Source of the DNA: Pseudomonadota bacterium
GTDB lineage: Bacteria; Desulfobacterota; Syntrophorhabdia; Syntrophorhabdales; Syntrophorhabdaceae
NCBI GenBank assembly: GCA_026388275.1
Contig: JAPLKB010000012.1
Coordinates: forward strand, 1-64,000
Direction: 5' to 3'
DNA length: 64,000 bases
Positions within the stretch are counted from its first letter, which is position 1; the number at the start of each line of letters is the position of its first letter. Below the pieces are notes generated by a model, which did not search any database, had not been told where the DNA came from, and saw only the letters and a program-made list of their open reading frames with translations. Of the stretch, positions 8,451 to 17,219 are shown piece after piece. A program made the translations under genes and the position numbers.

Positions 8451-9202
8451 AAGCTCCTCTTTTTCAAAAGCTGTCTTAATATATTGATTGAGCTATTATT
8501 GCCCGTTGCATCCAAATCCAACGGCGTAACAGATGTATAACCATTCTCTACTGCATAAAAATCCGTGCCTTCTATCAAATCAAAACCGGGGCTGTTCCCG
8601 CCTATCCAGTAATATTTCCCGCCCCTCGGGTCTATTCTTTCAACTACAGCATCATTATAAAACCTTTTTCCGAGTCTTGTCACCATAAAATCTTTTATAT
8701 TTTCATAGGGTATATTAGGAATGTTAATATTTAAAAATGTCCTGGCAGGGCAGGTATTGCCCTGCAGCATTCCGATAATATCTTCGGTAATTCTTACTGC
8801 ATCAGCAAAACGATAATCTTCCCTCGCATTGATTGAAACAGCCAGAGAAGGTATACCCATAAAAGCCCCTTCTTTTGCAGCGGCAACAGTTCCGGAATAA
8901 TTTATATCCTGACCCATATTGGGCCCCTTGTTAATTCCGGAGATAATAAAATCCGGAGGTTGAGAGAGCAGCACCTTGAGTCCAAGCAAAATACAATCAA
9001 CAGGCGTTCCGTTTGAAGCAAACAGCCTGTCCCCTAATTCCTTCACCCTTAAAGGTTTATGTATGGTAATCGCATGTCCTACACATGTTCTTTCTCTTTC
9101 AGGCGCCACAACATATACATCATGCTGCTTCAGCAGGCGTTCCCTGAGCAACATGAGCCCCTCTGAGTAAATACCGTCATCGTTTGTTAAAAGAATTTGC
9201 AA
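8447..9202 (-). CDS. surE: 5'-nucleotidase SurE
   Basis: Metal-dependent survival protein SurE, a nucleoside monophosphatase. The N-terminus MQILLTNDDGI supplies the DD metal ligands; SNGTPVDC, SGINKGPNMGQDINYSGTVAAA and PSLAVS are further family blocks. The start is TTG, with AAGGTG upstream at suitable spacing; no in-frame ATG exists near the conserved N-terminus. Its stop overlaps the start of a small remnant frame. At 251 residues its length is typical. Confidence 0.95.
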   Translation of the reverse strand: MQILLTNDDGIYSEGLMLLRERLLKQHDVYVVAPERERTCVGHAITIHKPLRVKELGDRLFASNGTPVDCILLGLKVLLSQPPDFIISGINKGPNMGQDINYSGTVAAAKEGAFMGIPSLAVSINAREDYRFADAVRITEDIIGMLQGNTCPARTFLNINIPNIPYENIKDFMVTRLGKRFYNDAVVERIDPRGGKYYWIGGNSPGFDLIEGTDFYAVENGYTSVTPLDLDATGNNSSINILRQLLKKRSL

Positions 9203-9224
9203 GAGACACCTTAAAGAAATAGAA

Positions 9225-9300
9225 TCGGGGCGACGGGATTTGAACCTGCGGCCTCCTGCACCCCAAGCAGGTGCGCTAAACCATGCTGCGCTACGCCCCG
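9225..9300 (-). tRNA. tRNA-Pro (anticodon GGG)
   Basis: Acceptor stem CGGGGCG pairs with CGCCCCG and discriminator A; D-arm GCGC...GCGC; anticodon stem CCTGC/GCAGG around loop TTGGGGT, giving anticodon GGG; T-arm contains GGTTCAAATCC. CCA is not encoded. It sits just upstream of surE on the same strand. Confidence 0.95.
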
Positions 9301-9430
9301 ATGCGTTAAATATTGCAGATATTTCTTAAAAAGTCCACTTAAAAAGATAACCGGTAGTCATTGATGAGGAATACAAAAACCGTACTTTAAGTAAATCCCG
9401 GATATCTTAACTCGTTACGTTTTGATTAAT

Positions 9431-9485
9431 TTTGTTGACAGTCAATGCCGGAGTTTCAGGCAACAGGTTGTTAATTTGTTGACAG
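9431..9485 (+). promoter_or_regulatory. Direct repeat TTTGTTGACAG x2 in a divergent promoter region
   Basis: The 11-mer TTTGTTGACAG occurs twice, 44 bp apart, in the 212-bp space between tRNA-Pro (minus) and the GT9 gene (plus). Each copy contains the consensus -35 hexamer TTGACA. A TATAAA lies 10 bp after the second copy, too close for a normal sigma-70 pair, so which -10 belongs to which -35 is unclear. The repeat could be an operator or tandem promoters. Confidence 0.4.
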
Positions 9486-9512
9486 CAGACAGATTATAAA
9501 ATACGTTTTAAC

Positions 9513-10415
9513 ATGGATGCGAATCAGGACAAAGACAAAATTCTCCTTATTCATCTCGGCGGACTCGGAGATATGTGCCTTTCCGAGTCAACATTCCTAT
9601 CCTTATCAAGACACTTTGAAGGAAATATCGAAGCACTGGGATACACAAGATTTCTCAAGCTGTTTAATGAATATTTTATAAAAATTCACAGAATTGAATC
9701 AATAAAATGGCTTCACCTTTTTTCAGACCGTTGTCCGGACATCATTTATAAACAGATCATATTTATCGGGAAGGACAGGGTGGGTAATTTAAGGCAAAGA
9801 TGGAAGGGCTTTTCGAGGGAGCCGCTTATATTTATAGAAATGTATCCGGAAGATCAGTCAATGCTTCACAGTTCAACGTTCACAGGTAAAACTAACAAAA
9901 AACATGCCGCCAATACTGTTCATGTTGAAGATTACCAGTTGGCACAGCTTGAACAATATGGCATCAGGGCAATCAAAAAAGAAATAAAACCTAAGCCTTT
10001 ATACCGGACGATACTCTACCCTGAAAAAGGCTTTCAAAAGAATAAATGGCCTCTCGAAAACTTTATGCAGCTTTACAAGTCTTTGAAATTAAAAGCCATG
10101 GATGTGCGTATCCTTGAATCTCTGGGCACAAGCATAGATATCAAGGATAAAATATCTTTCCAGGAACTTTCCGATATCAAGGAATTTTTTCTGGAGGGCG
10201 GCATATTTGTTTCTAACGATTCCGGTATGGCTCATCTCGCAGGCATGTGCGGTCTTTTTTCTATTACAATTTTTATTGATTTCAACCCGCTTATATGGCA
10301 TCCAAGAGGGCGTTTCCTGACATTCAGACAGGATACGGATATAATAGATATATCCTTAATTGAAAACAAGATCATTGAACTTACTGCTAAGGATTTACAG
10401 CAAGTCATTCAATAA
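9513..10415 (+). CDS. Glycosyltransferase family 9 (heptosyltransferase-like)
   Basis: A 300-residue GT-B protein related to ADP-heptose:LPS heptosyltransferases. The N-terminal nucleotide-fold loop is HLGGLGD (residues 14-20). The C-terminal domain carries SNDSGMAHLAG (234-244), the family's donor-binding signature, followed by a P..WHPRG segment. It is likely to act in LPS core assembly at the cytoplasmic face. It is slightly shorter than WaaC/WaaF (about 320-350), and the acceptor cannot be assigned. It is divergent from surE and followed by the MgtE_N/CBS gene. Confidence 0.85.
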   Translation: MDANQDKDKILLIHLGGLGDMCLSESTFLSLSRHFEGNIEALGYTRFLKLFNEYFIKIHRIESIKWLHLFSDRCPDIIYKQIIFIGKDRVGNLRQRWKGFSREPLIFIEMYPEDQSMLHSSTFTGKTNKKHAANTVHVEDYQLAQLEQYGIRAIKKEIKPKPLYRTILYPEKGFQKNKWPLENFMQLYKSLKLKAMDVRILESLGTSIDIKDKISFQELSDIKEFFLEGGIFVSNDSGMAHLAGMCGLFSITIFIDFNPLIWHPRGRFLTFRQDTDIIDISLIENKIIELTAKDLQQVIQ

Positions 10416-10453
10416 ATCATTGTCATATACAATGTCTGATGATAAAATGAAAC

Positions 10454-11722
10454 ATGACCTATATAACAGACGTTTATCTGAGCGAAGTACTGAAAAAAGA
10501 TGTTATTGACCAGCATGGAAAAAGAGTAGGCGCACTTTGGGACCTTGTGATTGTTCCCGGAGCCAGATTCCCCGGGGTTATTAAGCTGGTGCTGAAGAAC
10601 AGGAAACAGTTACTTGAGGTTTCCGTTACAGACATCCATCTATTTAACAAATTTGTCATCACACTTAACCTGTCAGAAAAACCCCTTGCCAATTACAGGC
10701 ATCAGGAAGGAGATATATTAATAAAGAGGCATATCCTCGACAAGCAGATACTCGACGTAAATGGCGCAAAGGTCGTAAGAGTGAACGATTTAAAACTCGG
10801 TGAGAGTGACGGCATCATCTGCATAGTAGGAATTGATGTAGGGCTCAACGGGATACTCCGGAGAATAGACGGCGGGCGGACAATTCAAAAGACCCTTGAA
10901 CTTTTTAAAAAACCCATTAAAGAACACATTATCGATTGGAATTTTTTACAGACTATTGACCCTCATTTGAGGAATTTAACCTTAAATGTTGCAAGAAAAC
11001 AGCTTGGCGAACTTCATCCGTCAGACCTGGCCCAGATTCTGAGCGAGATTCCACCGGAAGAGGGAACGTTACTGCTGTCGTCTGTTGATGAAGAACTGGC
11101 AGGGGAAGCGCTCCACGAAGTCTCAACAGAAGTAAGAGAAAAGATTTTCAATGAGATGGATAAAGAGATGATATCGGACATCCTTGAAGAGATGCCTCCG
11201 GATGAGGCTGCAGATATACTGGGCGATATGCCTGAAGAGGCCTCTGAGGAGCTGCTTGCACTTATGGAAAGCGAAGAAGCAACAGAGGTGAAGGATCTGT
11301 TGAGTTACGAGGAAGATACGGCGGGCGGCTTAATGACAAGCGAATTTCTTGATTTTCCACCGGATATGACAATTGATGAAGTACTTGCAAATATCAGGCT
11401 GCTTGCACCTGACGTTGAATTTATATACTACATTTATATAGTAGATGACGACGACCATCTGCTTGGCGTCCTTACATTAAAAAAACTTCTTACAAGTCCC
11501 CTGTATGCAAAATTGGAAGATATAATGACGCAGAATGTAAAATTTGTAAGCATCGAGGCTGAGCGAAAAGATATAGCGGAAATCATATCAAAATACGACT
11601 TCATTGCAATCCCCGTTATTGGTGAAGACGGGAGGATAAAGGGTGTCATCACGGTAGATGACATTATCGACCTGCTCGTGCCAAACCCTATAAGAAAAAA
11701 GAAGAGAAGAGCATTCCAGTAA
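10454..11722 (+). CDS. Soluble PRC-barrel / MgtE_N / CBS protein
   Basis: A 422-residue multidomain protein. The first about 165 residues resemble two PRC-barrel units (DQHGKRVGALWDLV; DVNGAKVVRVNDLK). A MgtE intracellular N-domain of alpha-superhelical repeats follows (LHPSDLAQILSEIPPEEG, MPPDEAADILGDMPEEA), then paired CBS modules (DTAGGLMTSEF; GVLTLKKLL; IPVIGEDGRIKGVITVDD). No transmembrane segment follows, so it is not a magnesium channel by itself. Such proteins often sit near NRAMP-type transporters and may sense Mg2+ or nucleotides; none is adjacent here. It ends in a basic tail. Confidence 0.85.
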   Translation: MTYITDVYLSEVLKKDVIDQHGKRVGALWDLVIVPGARFPGVIKLVLKNRKQLLEVSVTDIHLFNKFVITLNLSEKPLANYRHQEGDILIKRHILDKQILDVNGAKVVRVNDLKLGESDGIICIVGIDVGLNGILRRIDGGRTIQKTLELFKKPIKEHIIDWNFLQTIDPHLRNLTLNVARKQLGELHPSDLAQILSEIPPEEGTLLLSSVDEELAGEALHEVSTEVREKIFNEMDKEMISDILEEMPPDEAADILGDMPEEASEELLALMESEEATEVKDLLSYEEDTAGGLMTSEFLDFPPDMTIDEVLANIRLLAPDVEFIYYIYIVDDDDHLLGVLTLKKLLTSPLYAKLEDIMTQNVKFVSIEAERKDIAEIISKYDFIAIPVIGEDGRIKGVITVDDIIDLLVPNPIRKKKRRAFQ

Positions 11723-11760
11723 GACCGGCTCATTATCCTCAGTTGACAACAAACATTCTA

Positions 11761-11888
11761 ATTCCAATTCTAAATCAAGGCGCTATCATCGTTGGCTTCG
11801 TCATCTGCTCCTCCGACGTACTATTATCGTACGCCTACGTCGCCTCTTCCTTGCCGCCTTGATTTCATCCTTGATTTAGAATTGGAAT
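11761..11888. repeat. 128-bp palindromic (MITE-like) element between convergent genes
   Basis: Perfect 20-bp terminal inverted repeats (ATTCCAATTCTAAATCAAGG at the left end, its complement at the right) enclose an 88-bp core. Inside, CGACGTA (11814) pairs with TACGTCG (11836), and a second copy of CGCCTTG repeats the inner edge of the left arm. It fills the space between the MgtE_N/CBS gene and dctM, which converge. A non-autonomous mobile element or large hairpin terminator are the main readings. Confidence 0.75.
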
Positions 11889-11921
11889 AAGTTCTTTTAG
11901 CTACGGCACATGAGCCGGCAG

Positions 11922-13205
11922 CTATTTCAGTCCGAACAAAGCCGGCAGGTATGTTGACAAAGATGGGAAAAGCATTGTTACAAGCAGTGCAACAAGCATG
12001 GTGGCAACAAAAGGAATGATCGACCGGGAGACTTTCTCAAGGCTGAGATCTGCTATATTCGCGATAACATACAAGTTTACAGCCACCGGAGGAGTTATCT
12101 GGCCAATGGCAAGATTCAGGGTCATGACAACACCGAACCAGACAGGGTCCCAGCTGAAATGATGCATGATCGGGATTAGAATGGGCAGAAAAATGTAATA
12201 AATAGAGATTGCATCCATAAGCATGCCGGCTATGAAAAGTATTGCATTTATAAGAAAAAGTATTATGAAAGGGTCGGAAGACAGTGAAAGCAGAGATGCT
12301 GAAGTTTTATCCATTACACCGAGAGTAGAACCGGTCCATGAAAAAAGACCTGCAAAAGCCACAATAAACATAACAACCGCCGAGGAAAGCACTGCATCCC
12401 TGAATATTCCGTAAAGGATTTGCATGTTAAGACTCCGATATACGGCAAATCCTATAAATAGTCCATAAAAGATAGCCATTACCGCTGCTTCTGTTGCAGT
12501 AAAAATACCGCCATATATCCCGCTTAAAATAAAAACAGGGGCGAGCAACCCCCAGACAGCTTCTTTTAAAGCCTGTTTTATCTCCTTCGACGATCCCCAT
12601 TTTTCGCCTTTCCATCCATATTTCCGGGCAATAAAATATGATGGTATGATGAGGAAAAGTGCGGTAATAACCCCCGGAATCACTCCTGCTGCAAAAAGGG
12701 CGGGGACAGAGGTTGCTGTTATGACCCCGTAGATGATAAAGGCAATGCTTGGCGGTATTACAATAGCAAGCGATCCGGTGCTCGCAATCAGTGCTGATGT
12801 ATAACCCTTGTCATATCCCATTGCAATCATGGCTGGGAAAAGCACAACACCAAGAGCTGCAGTATCTGCCGGACCTGATCCGGAAATTCCAGCAAAGATC
12901 ACGCCGACAATGATAGTTACAATTGCAAGCCCGCCTGGTATCGGGCCGACAAGCAGGCTTACCAGGCGAATAAGCCTTTTAGAAATTCCGCACCGGTCTA
13001 AAATAAGACCGGCAAGGATAAAGAAAGGCAATGCAAGAAGCTGAATTTTTGCCACACTTGCATAGAAAACCGGAGCAATAGCCGCAATTCCCAGACTGTA
13101 TTTCCAGATAAGAACAATAGAAGTAAAGCCGAGAGAAATCGCAATTGGTATGCCGAGGGCAAGAAGTACGAGAAAAATAAGAAAAAATATTATTACCTGT
13201 TCCAT
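11922..13205 (-). CDS. dctM: TRAP transporter large permease (DctM)
   Basis: Large membrane subunit of a TRAP transporter, which takes up organic acids with a Na+ or H+ gradient. The 427-residue hydrophobic protein has about a dozen membrane segments and the family blocks FILAGLILDRCGISKR, GPIPGGLAIV, ISGSGPADTAALG and TGSLAIVIPPSI. It is the last gene of a dctP-dctQ-dctM set, starting 6 bp after dctQ. The likely substrate class (C4-dicarboxylate, keto acid, aromatic acid) cannot be deduced from DctM. Confidence 0.95.
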   Translation of the reverse strand: MEQVIIFFLIFLVLLALGIPIAISLGFTSIVLIWKYSLGIAAIAPVFYASVAKIQLLALPFFILAGLILDRCGISKRLIRLVSLLVGPIPGGLAIVTIIVGVIFAGISGSGPADTAALGVVLFPAMIAMGYDKGYTSALIASTGSLAIVIPPSIAFIIYGVITATSVPALFAAGVIPGVITALFLIIPSYFIARKYGWKGEKWGSSKEIKQALKEAVWGLLAPVFILSGIYGGIFTATEAAVMAIFYGLFIGFAVYRSLNMQILYGIFRDAVLSSAVVMFIVAFAGLFSWTGSTLGVMDKTSASLLSLSSDPFIILFLINAILFIAGMLMDAISIYYIFLPILIPIMHHFSWDPVWFGVVMTLNLAIGQITPPVAVNLYVIANIADLSLEKVSRSIIPFVATMLVALLVTMLFPSLSTYLPALFGLK

Positions 13206-13211
13206 ATCAGA

Positions 13212-13682
13212 TCATAGTTGTTCTTTGCTGAAATTTACATATAATGCTTCTGCTATACGAAAAAGTATTAAAATACCGCCTGCGGGTATGGCGATTGTAT
13301 ACCACCATTGCGGGATGCCCAGAGCTTCCGTACTTATTGCAAGCATCATCTCATCTCTTATCTGAAGAAGGCTGACCCAGACAAGAACACAGATTGCAAT
13401 CATAGTTAAAATAGATGAAAAAGGAAAAAGAATCTTCTTGTTCAGGTCAGGGAAGCGAAGCTCAAGCAAGTTAAATCCCAGATGAATCCCCCTCCTGAAT
13501 CCGGCAGCAGTTCCCAGCATGGTCAGCCAGACAAGGCCGGCAACTTCAATCTCTTCTGTTGAGGCAAAAGAGTAATGGATAAAATAGCGGGTAATTACGT
13601 TTAAAAAAGCAAATGCTGCCATAATAGCAAGGAGTAAGGCACCTGCCGCTTCTTCAAGGTTTTCATATATTTTCCTGAACAT
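13212..13682 (-). CDS. dctQ: TRAP transporter small permease (DctQ)
   Basis: A 156-residue four-helix membrane protein between dctP and dctM. It contains the family's EEIEVAGLVWLTMLGTAAGFR segment, with a charged pair after the second helix, and HLGFNLLELRFPD. Together with DctM it forms the TRAP membrane complex. The gene lies 3 bp downstream of dctP and 6 bp upstream of dctM, so the three are translated from one message. Confidence 0.9.
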   Translation of the reverse strand: MFRKIYENLEEAAGALLLAIMAAFAFLNVITRYFIHYSFASTEEIEVAGLVWLTMLGTAAGFRRGIHLGFNLLELRFPDLNKKILFPFSSILTMIAICVLVWVSLLQIRDEMMLAISTEALGIPQWWYTIAIPAGGILILFRIAEALYVNFSKEQL

Positions 13683-13685
13683 TGT

Positions 13686-14717
13686 TTATTTTGCCTTTGC
13701 TGTCTTCCGGATATCCTTTTCGGCAGCTTTTACAAGCTCTATGCCTATTTCCTTTGCCCATTTGTCATAAACCGGTTTAGTCATATCTTTAAAGACTTTT
13801 ATATGTGCAGATGTCAGTATTGTTACCTCCATCCCGTTTTTTCTTAAAAAATCAAGGGCAGCCGTACTATTTTCCAGCCCTTCTCTTGCACCTTTTTTCT
13901 GCCATCTTGCTGTTTCTGCTGCAACTGTTTTAATTGCATCCCTGTCCTTTTGATCGAAGCTATCCCAGACCTGTTTGCTCACACCAAGGATGATAGGGTC
14001 TATGGCATAATTCCATACAGTTATATACTTATGAACCTGCCACAACTTATTGGGAATAGTGACAGATACTATCGGGTTTTCCTGTCCGTCTACCGTTCCC
14101 TGCTGAAATGCACTCAGAGCTTCACCCCAGTTCATTGATACAGGATTTGCTCCTATTGCTTTAAAAGTATCAATAAATATAGGTGAACTAACCACCCTTA
14201 TTTTAAGACCTTTGAGGTCCTCAGGTTTTTTTATGCTTCTCTTATTGTTCGTAAGATCTCTGAAACCATTTTCACACCACCCAAGCCCAACTACACCTTT
14301 TTCTTCGATGAGCTTAAAAAGCTGCCTGCCCACCTCACCATTTTCAACAACATCAAGAGACTTGTAATCATGGAAAAGGAAGGGGAGCGAAAAGATATTC
14401 AGTTCCTTCGCAGTCGGGGACCAGTTTATGGTAGAACCAAGGGCAAAGTCTATAACACCCTGTTTCATAAGAAGGAATTCGTTTGTCTGTTTTCCTGCAA
14501 AGAGCTGTCCGTTATAGTAAGGTTTTATGTTGATTCTCCCGTTTGTGGCCTTTCTTACCCCCTCAGCGAAATGTGCAGCAGATTCCCCCCATGGACCTGT
14601 CGGACCAACTATTATACTCATTTTATACTCAGGCTTATAGTTTGCCGATAATCCTGCACAGGAAAAACCGAAAGCAAACACAAAAACTGACAATAATCCG
14701 AAACATTTCTTTAACAT
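13686..14717 (-). CDS. dctP: TRAP transporter substrate-binding protein (DctP)
   Basis: Periplasmic solute-binding protein of the TRAP system. An N-terminal signal (MLKKCFGLLSVFVFAFGFSC, then AGLSA) precedes a 320-residue DctP domain. Recognisable blocks include GPWGESAAHFAEGVRKAT, GLKIRVVSSPIFIDTFKAIG and AFQQGTVDGQENP; the Arg in KIRV is the usual carboxylate-binding residue, which fits an organic acid ligand. It is separated from the upstream M48 protease gene by only 12 bp, so the TRAP genes may be read through from that gene. Confidence 0.93.
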   Translation of the reverse strand: MLKKCFGLLSVFVFAFGFSCAGLSANYKPEYKMSIIVGPTGPWGESAAHFAEGVRKATNGRINIKPYYNGQLFAGKQTNEFLLMKQGVIDFALGSTINWSPTAKELNIFSLPFLFHDYKSLDVVENGEVGRQLFKLIEEKGVVGLGWCENGFRDLTNNKRSIKKPEDLKGLKIRVVSSPIFIDTFKAIGANPVSMNWGEALSAFQQGTVDGQENPIVSVTIPNKLWQVHKYITVWNYAIDPIILGVSKQVWDSFDQKDRDAIKTVAAETARWQKKGAREGLENSTAALDFLRKNGMEVTILTSAHIKVFKDMTKPVYDKWAKEIGIELVKAAEKDIRKTAKAK

Positions 14718-14729
14718 AGTATTACAGGG

Positions 14730-16043
14730 TTATTTCTTTAATGTGTCGAGGAGTTTTAATATGTTCTTAGCTTCTTGTGAATTAATTCCATACTTTGTTA
14801 TGGCTTTTTCAAGATTGCTTCTTGCAAGGTGCTGCTTACCTGTTTCCAGATAATACCGACCAAGATATTCATATCCCTTAGCCTGGTTGCCACTTCTTCC
14901 TATCAGCATACCGTACCGGTAATATATTTCCGGACAGGTTTTACCATACTGCAATAATTCATTTAAAACGCTCAGTGACGTCCCTATGTCTCCGTTGCCT
15001 TCATAAGCCTTTGCAAGAAAAAAACGGGATATTGGAGAAGCTTCGTCCCTTAAAATACCAATGGCATCCCCAAATTGATGGGAATTTACCATGATTTCCC
15101 CGAGGAGCAGACTTCTGTAAGGTGAGTTTATACTTTTTGCAATACGGACGGAATCATTTGTATTGCTTGTAAGTGAGTACATAAGAGATATCCCATATGC
15201 CGTTAACGGATCATTAACATTTTTTGTATATTTATTTACCCATGTATCTCTCACTTCTTCCGTAAGATGACCGTGAAGCACCTTGACTCTTACCAGTAAA
15301 TAAGGGAAAAAAGCACCGTCTATCCGCGACTTGCTTCCTGCCCACGCTCTTTCAATTTTGAGAATTCTTTCTTCATGATAGGGGTGTGTCAAAAGATATT
15401 GCGGCAGGATTTTATCGCCGCCTGCTGATCTCAATTTTCTTAAAAAATCAGCCGTGCCAAGCCCGCTATATCCTGCTTTATCTGCAATTGATGCACCAAC
15501 CTTGTCGGCTTCATCTTCGTCTTCCCGGGAATACTTAAGAGACAATGCCATTGCAGAAGCGCTTCCGGTAACAAGCGCCACTTCTTTCGCTTTCGGGTCA
15601 GGAATCAATATTCCTGCAATTAGTGTAGCTAACATGCCTATATTAATATATTTTTCCTTCTCCAAACGCTTGGCAATATGCCTTTTTGCATTATGGGCAA
15701 ACTCGTGGGCAAGCACTCCGGCTACCTCTTCCTCCTTATCACACATCCCGATAAGTCCGGTTGTCAAGTATACGTAACCGCCGGGTGTGGTAAAAGCATC
15801 GGCTGCAGTTGACTCTATAACGGTAAGCACTATAGGAAATGGCAGATTTGCTGCGTTTTCAAGATTGTCTTTTATGTTTCTTAAATATATGGAGATATAC
15901 GGATCGTTATTAATAGTTGCGGAATTGGCTATCTCAAGGTATATTTCCTGTCCGTATTTCCTTTCTTCCTCAAGGGTCAGACCATATAGCTGTATTGGAA
16001 GGAATAATATGAGAAATATTATTACAGAATTCTTGAATTTCAT
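14730..16043 (-). CDS. Periplasmic M48 metalloprotease with TPR-like C-terminus (BepA-like)
   Basis: A 437-residue protein with an N-terminal signal peptide, an M48 domain with zinc motif HEFAH (H113, E114, H117), the third ligand in SREDEDEADKVG (E178), and a C-terminal half of TPR-like helices ending in NLEKAITKYG. The architecture matches BepA/YfgC, which supports assembly or degradation of outer-membrane proteins such as LptD. The stop of the upstream carboxypeptidase overlaps its start, so they are co-translated. Substrates are unknown. Confidence 0.9.
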   Translation of the reverse strand: MKFKNSVIIFLILFLPIQLYGLTLEEERKYGQEIYLEIANSATINNDPYISIYLRNIKDNLENAANLPFPIVLTVIESTAADAFTTPGGYVYLTTGLIGMCDKEEEVAGVLAHEFAHNAKRHIAKRLEKEKYINIGMLATLIAGILIPDPKAKEVALVTGSASAMALSLKYSREDEDEADKVGASIADKAGYSGLGTADFLRKLRSAGGDKILPQYLLTHPYHEERILKIERAWAGSKSRIDGAFFPYLLVRVKVLHGHLTEEVRDTWVNKYTKNVNDPLTAYGISLMYSLTSNTNDSVRIAKSINSPYRSLLLGEIMVNSHQFGDAIGILRDEASPISRFFLAKAYEGNGDIGTSLSVLNELLQYGKTCPEIYYRYGMLIGRSGNQAKGYEYLGRYYLETGKQHLARSNLEKAITKYGINSQEAKNILKLLDTLKK

Positions 16044-16966
16044 TAAACTCTTTTGGCTATGTTCTTATGTTTTTTATGGCTTTTGAACTTTTTCTTTGCT
16101 GCCTGTTTTGCATGTTTGTTTGCATGTTTTTCTTTATAAGAGGCAAGAATAACCGGGCACGCTTTTGCCTGTTTTATTTCTTTATCGGAAGGCAGTTCAT
16201 TGTAAAGGTTTTTCAATATTAATAGCACATCGCCCCAGAGGTTATTACTGCCAAGCATTGACAGTATGTATGTTTTACCATCCTTTTCAAAGGCACCGAC
16301 ATAACAATGTCTTGAGAGCCTTGTAAAGCCTGTCTTGCCTGCAATGGTAGGTTCAAAACAAAAGAGAAGCCGGTTGTGATTCTTATATTTTATATTTTTG
16401 TTATCCTTGTTAAAAAAGAAATATTTTGTTGCAGAGGTTTCCTTGAATGTTTCATTAGACAGGGCATACCGGAAAATCAATGCAAGATCATAGCAGGTTG
16501 TATACTGACCATCAGCAAAAAGACCTGAAGCATTTCTAAATTGCGTGTTCTGTGCTCCAATCTCTTCTGCCTTTTCGGTCATCGTCTGCGCAAAGCGGCT
16601 TTCTGTACCGCCAATATGCACAGCAAGCGCATAGGCCGCATCATTGGCAGATTTAACCAGCGCACCTTTTATCAGATCCATTGCCCTGTATTTTTTGTCC
16701 GGCACAAGGTTCAGTTTTGATGCAGGGATTGAGCTCACATTTCTGTCAGGCACTATCTGCTCTTCCCCTGTAAGCTTCTCAATAGCTATTATAGCCGTCA
16801 TTACTTTGGTTGTACTTGCAGGCGCCATTTTTGCGTGAAAATCCTTACCGGATATGACCTGAAAAGTTTCTTTTTCAACAAGCAGATATGATGCGGCAGT
16901 GATGTCGTTGTTAGCTATCAGTAGTTGCGGAAAAAGTAGAAAAACAGCGAACAGCAGATATATCAT
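16043..16966 (-). CDS. D-alanyl-D-alanine carboxypeptidase (PBP5/DacF family)
   Basis: Low-molecular-mass penicillin-binding protein that trims peptidoglycan pentapeptides. It has a signal peptide, then the three active-site motifs STTK (S51, K54), SAN (106-108) and KTG (211-213). After the catalytic domain the usual beta-rich domain and amphipathic membrane anchor are missing. Instead there is a short Lys/His-rich tail (about 30 residues containing KHANKHAKQAAKKK), which may hold the protein to the cell wall or anionic lipids. The 1-base junction with the protease gene indicates an operon. Confidence 0.9.
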   Translation of the reverse strand: MIYLLFAVFLLFPQLLIANNDITAASYLLVEKETFQVISGKDFHAKMAPASTTKVMTAIIAIEKLTGEEQIVPDRNVSSIPASKLNLVPDKKYRAMDLIKGALVKSANDAAYALAVHIGGTESRFAQTMTEKAEEIGAQNTQFRNASGLFADGQYTTCYDLALIFRYALSNETFKETSATKYFFFNKDNKNIKYKNHNRLLFCFEPTIAGKTGFTRLSRHCYVGAFEKDGKTYILSMLGSNNLWGDVLLILKNLYNELPSDKEIKQAKACPVILASYKEKHANKHAKQAAKKKFKSHKKHKNIAKRV

Positions 16967-17155
16967 GTTAGTTTATATAACATGTAATCGCATTTAACAA
17001 CAAGTTTTTAGGGTTTTCGAGGAACAGATCGAGGCAGGATATAATTCTGAAGAAAAGTTTTTGAGAGGATATATGGAAGAATTAATGGAAAGAATATTAA
17101 GATTCGACAATGAAGGTTTATATATAAAATCAGCTAATTCTTAGAAGCAAGGATA

Positions 17156-17191
17156 ATCAGATATTTCCGGGGTATCAGATATTTCCGGGGT
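17156..17191 (+). repeat. Tandem 18-bp repeat (two copies)
   Basis: ATCAGATATTTCCGGGGT occurs twice head to tail. A related sequence, TTGACAATTTTCGGGGTAAT, continuing into CAGC, lies at 17993-18016 in the same orientation. The rest of the 253-bp gap after the carboxypeptidase holds a 40-codon plus-strand coding-like fragment ending at about 17144, with no recognisable product. Multiple short repeats of this kind are typical of IS21-family ends. Confidence 0.6.
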
Positions 17192-17219
17192 AAAAGAACT
17201 GAAATCTCTTTTTTCAACA

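Noticed and set aside
11761-11888. CRISPR or riboswitch explanation for the palindromic element
   Set aside because: There are no regularly spaced repeats, and the element lies between 3' ends of convergent genes, where a riboswitch would not act.
17000-17144. Plus-strand 40-codon frame (FEEQIEAGYNSEEKF...) after the carboxypeptidase
   Set aside because: It has no start near its beginning (only an internal ATG at 17073) and no family I recognise; kept as a possible gene fragment rather than a CDS.
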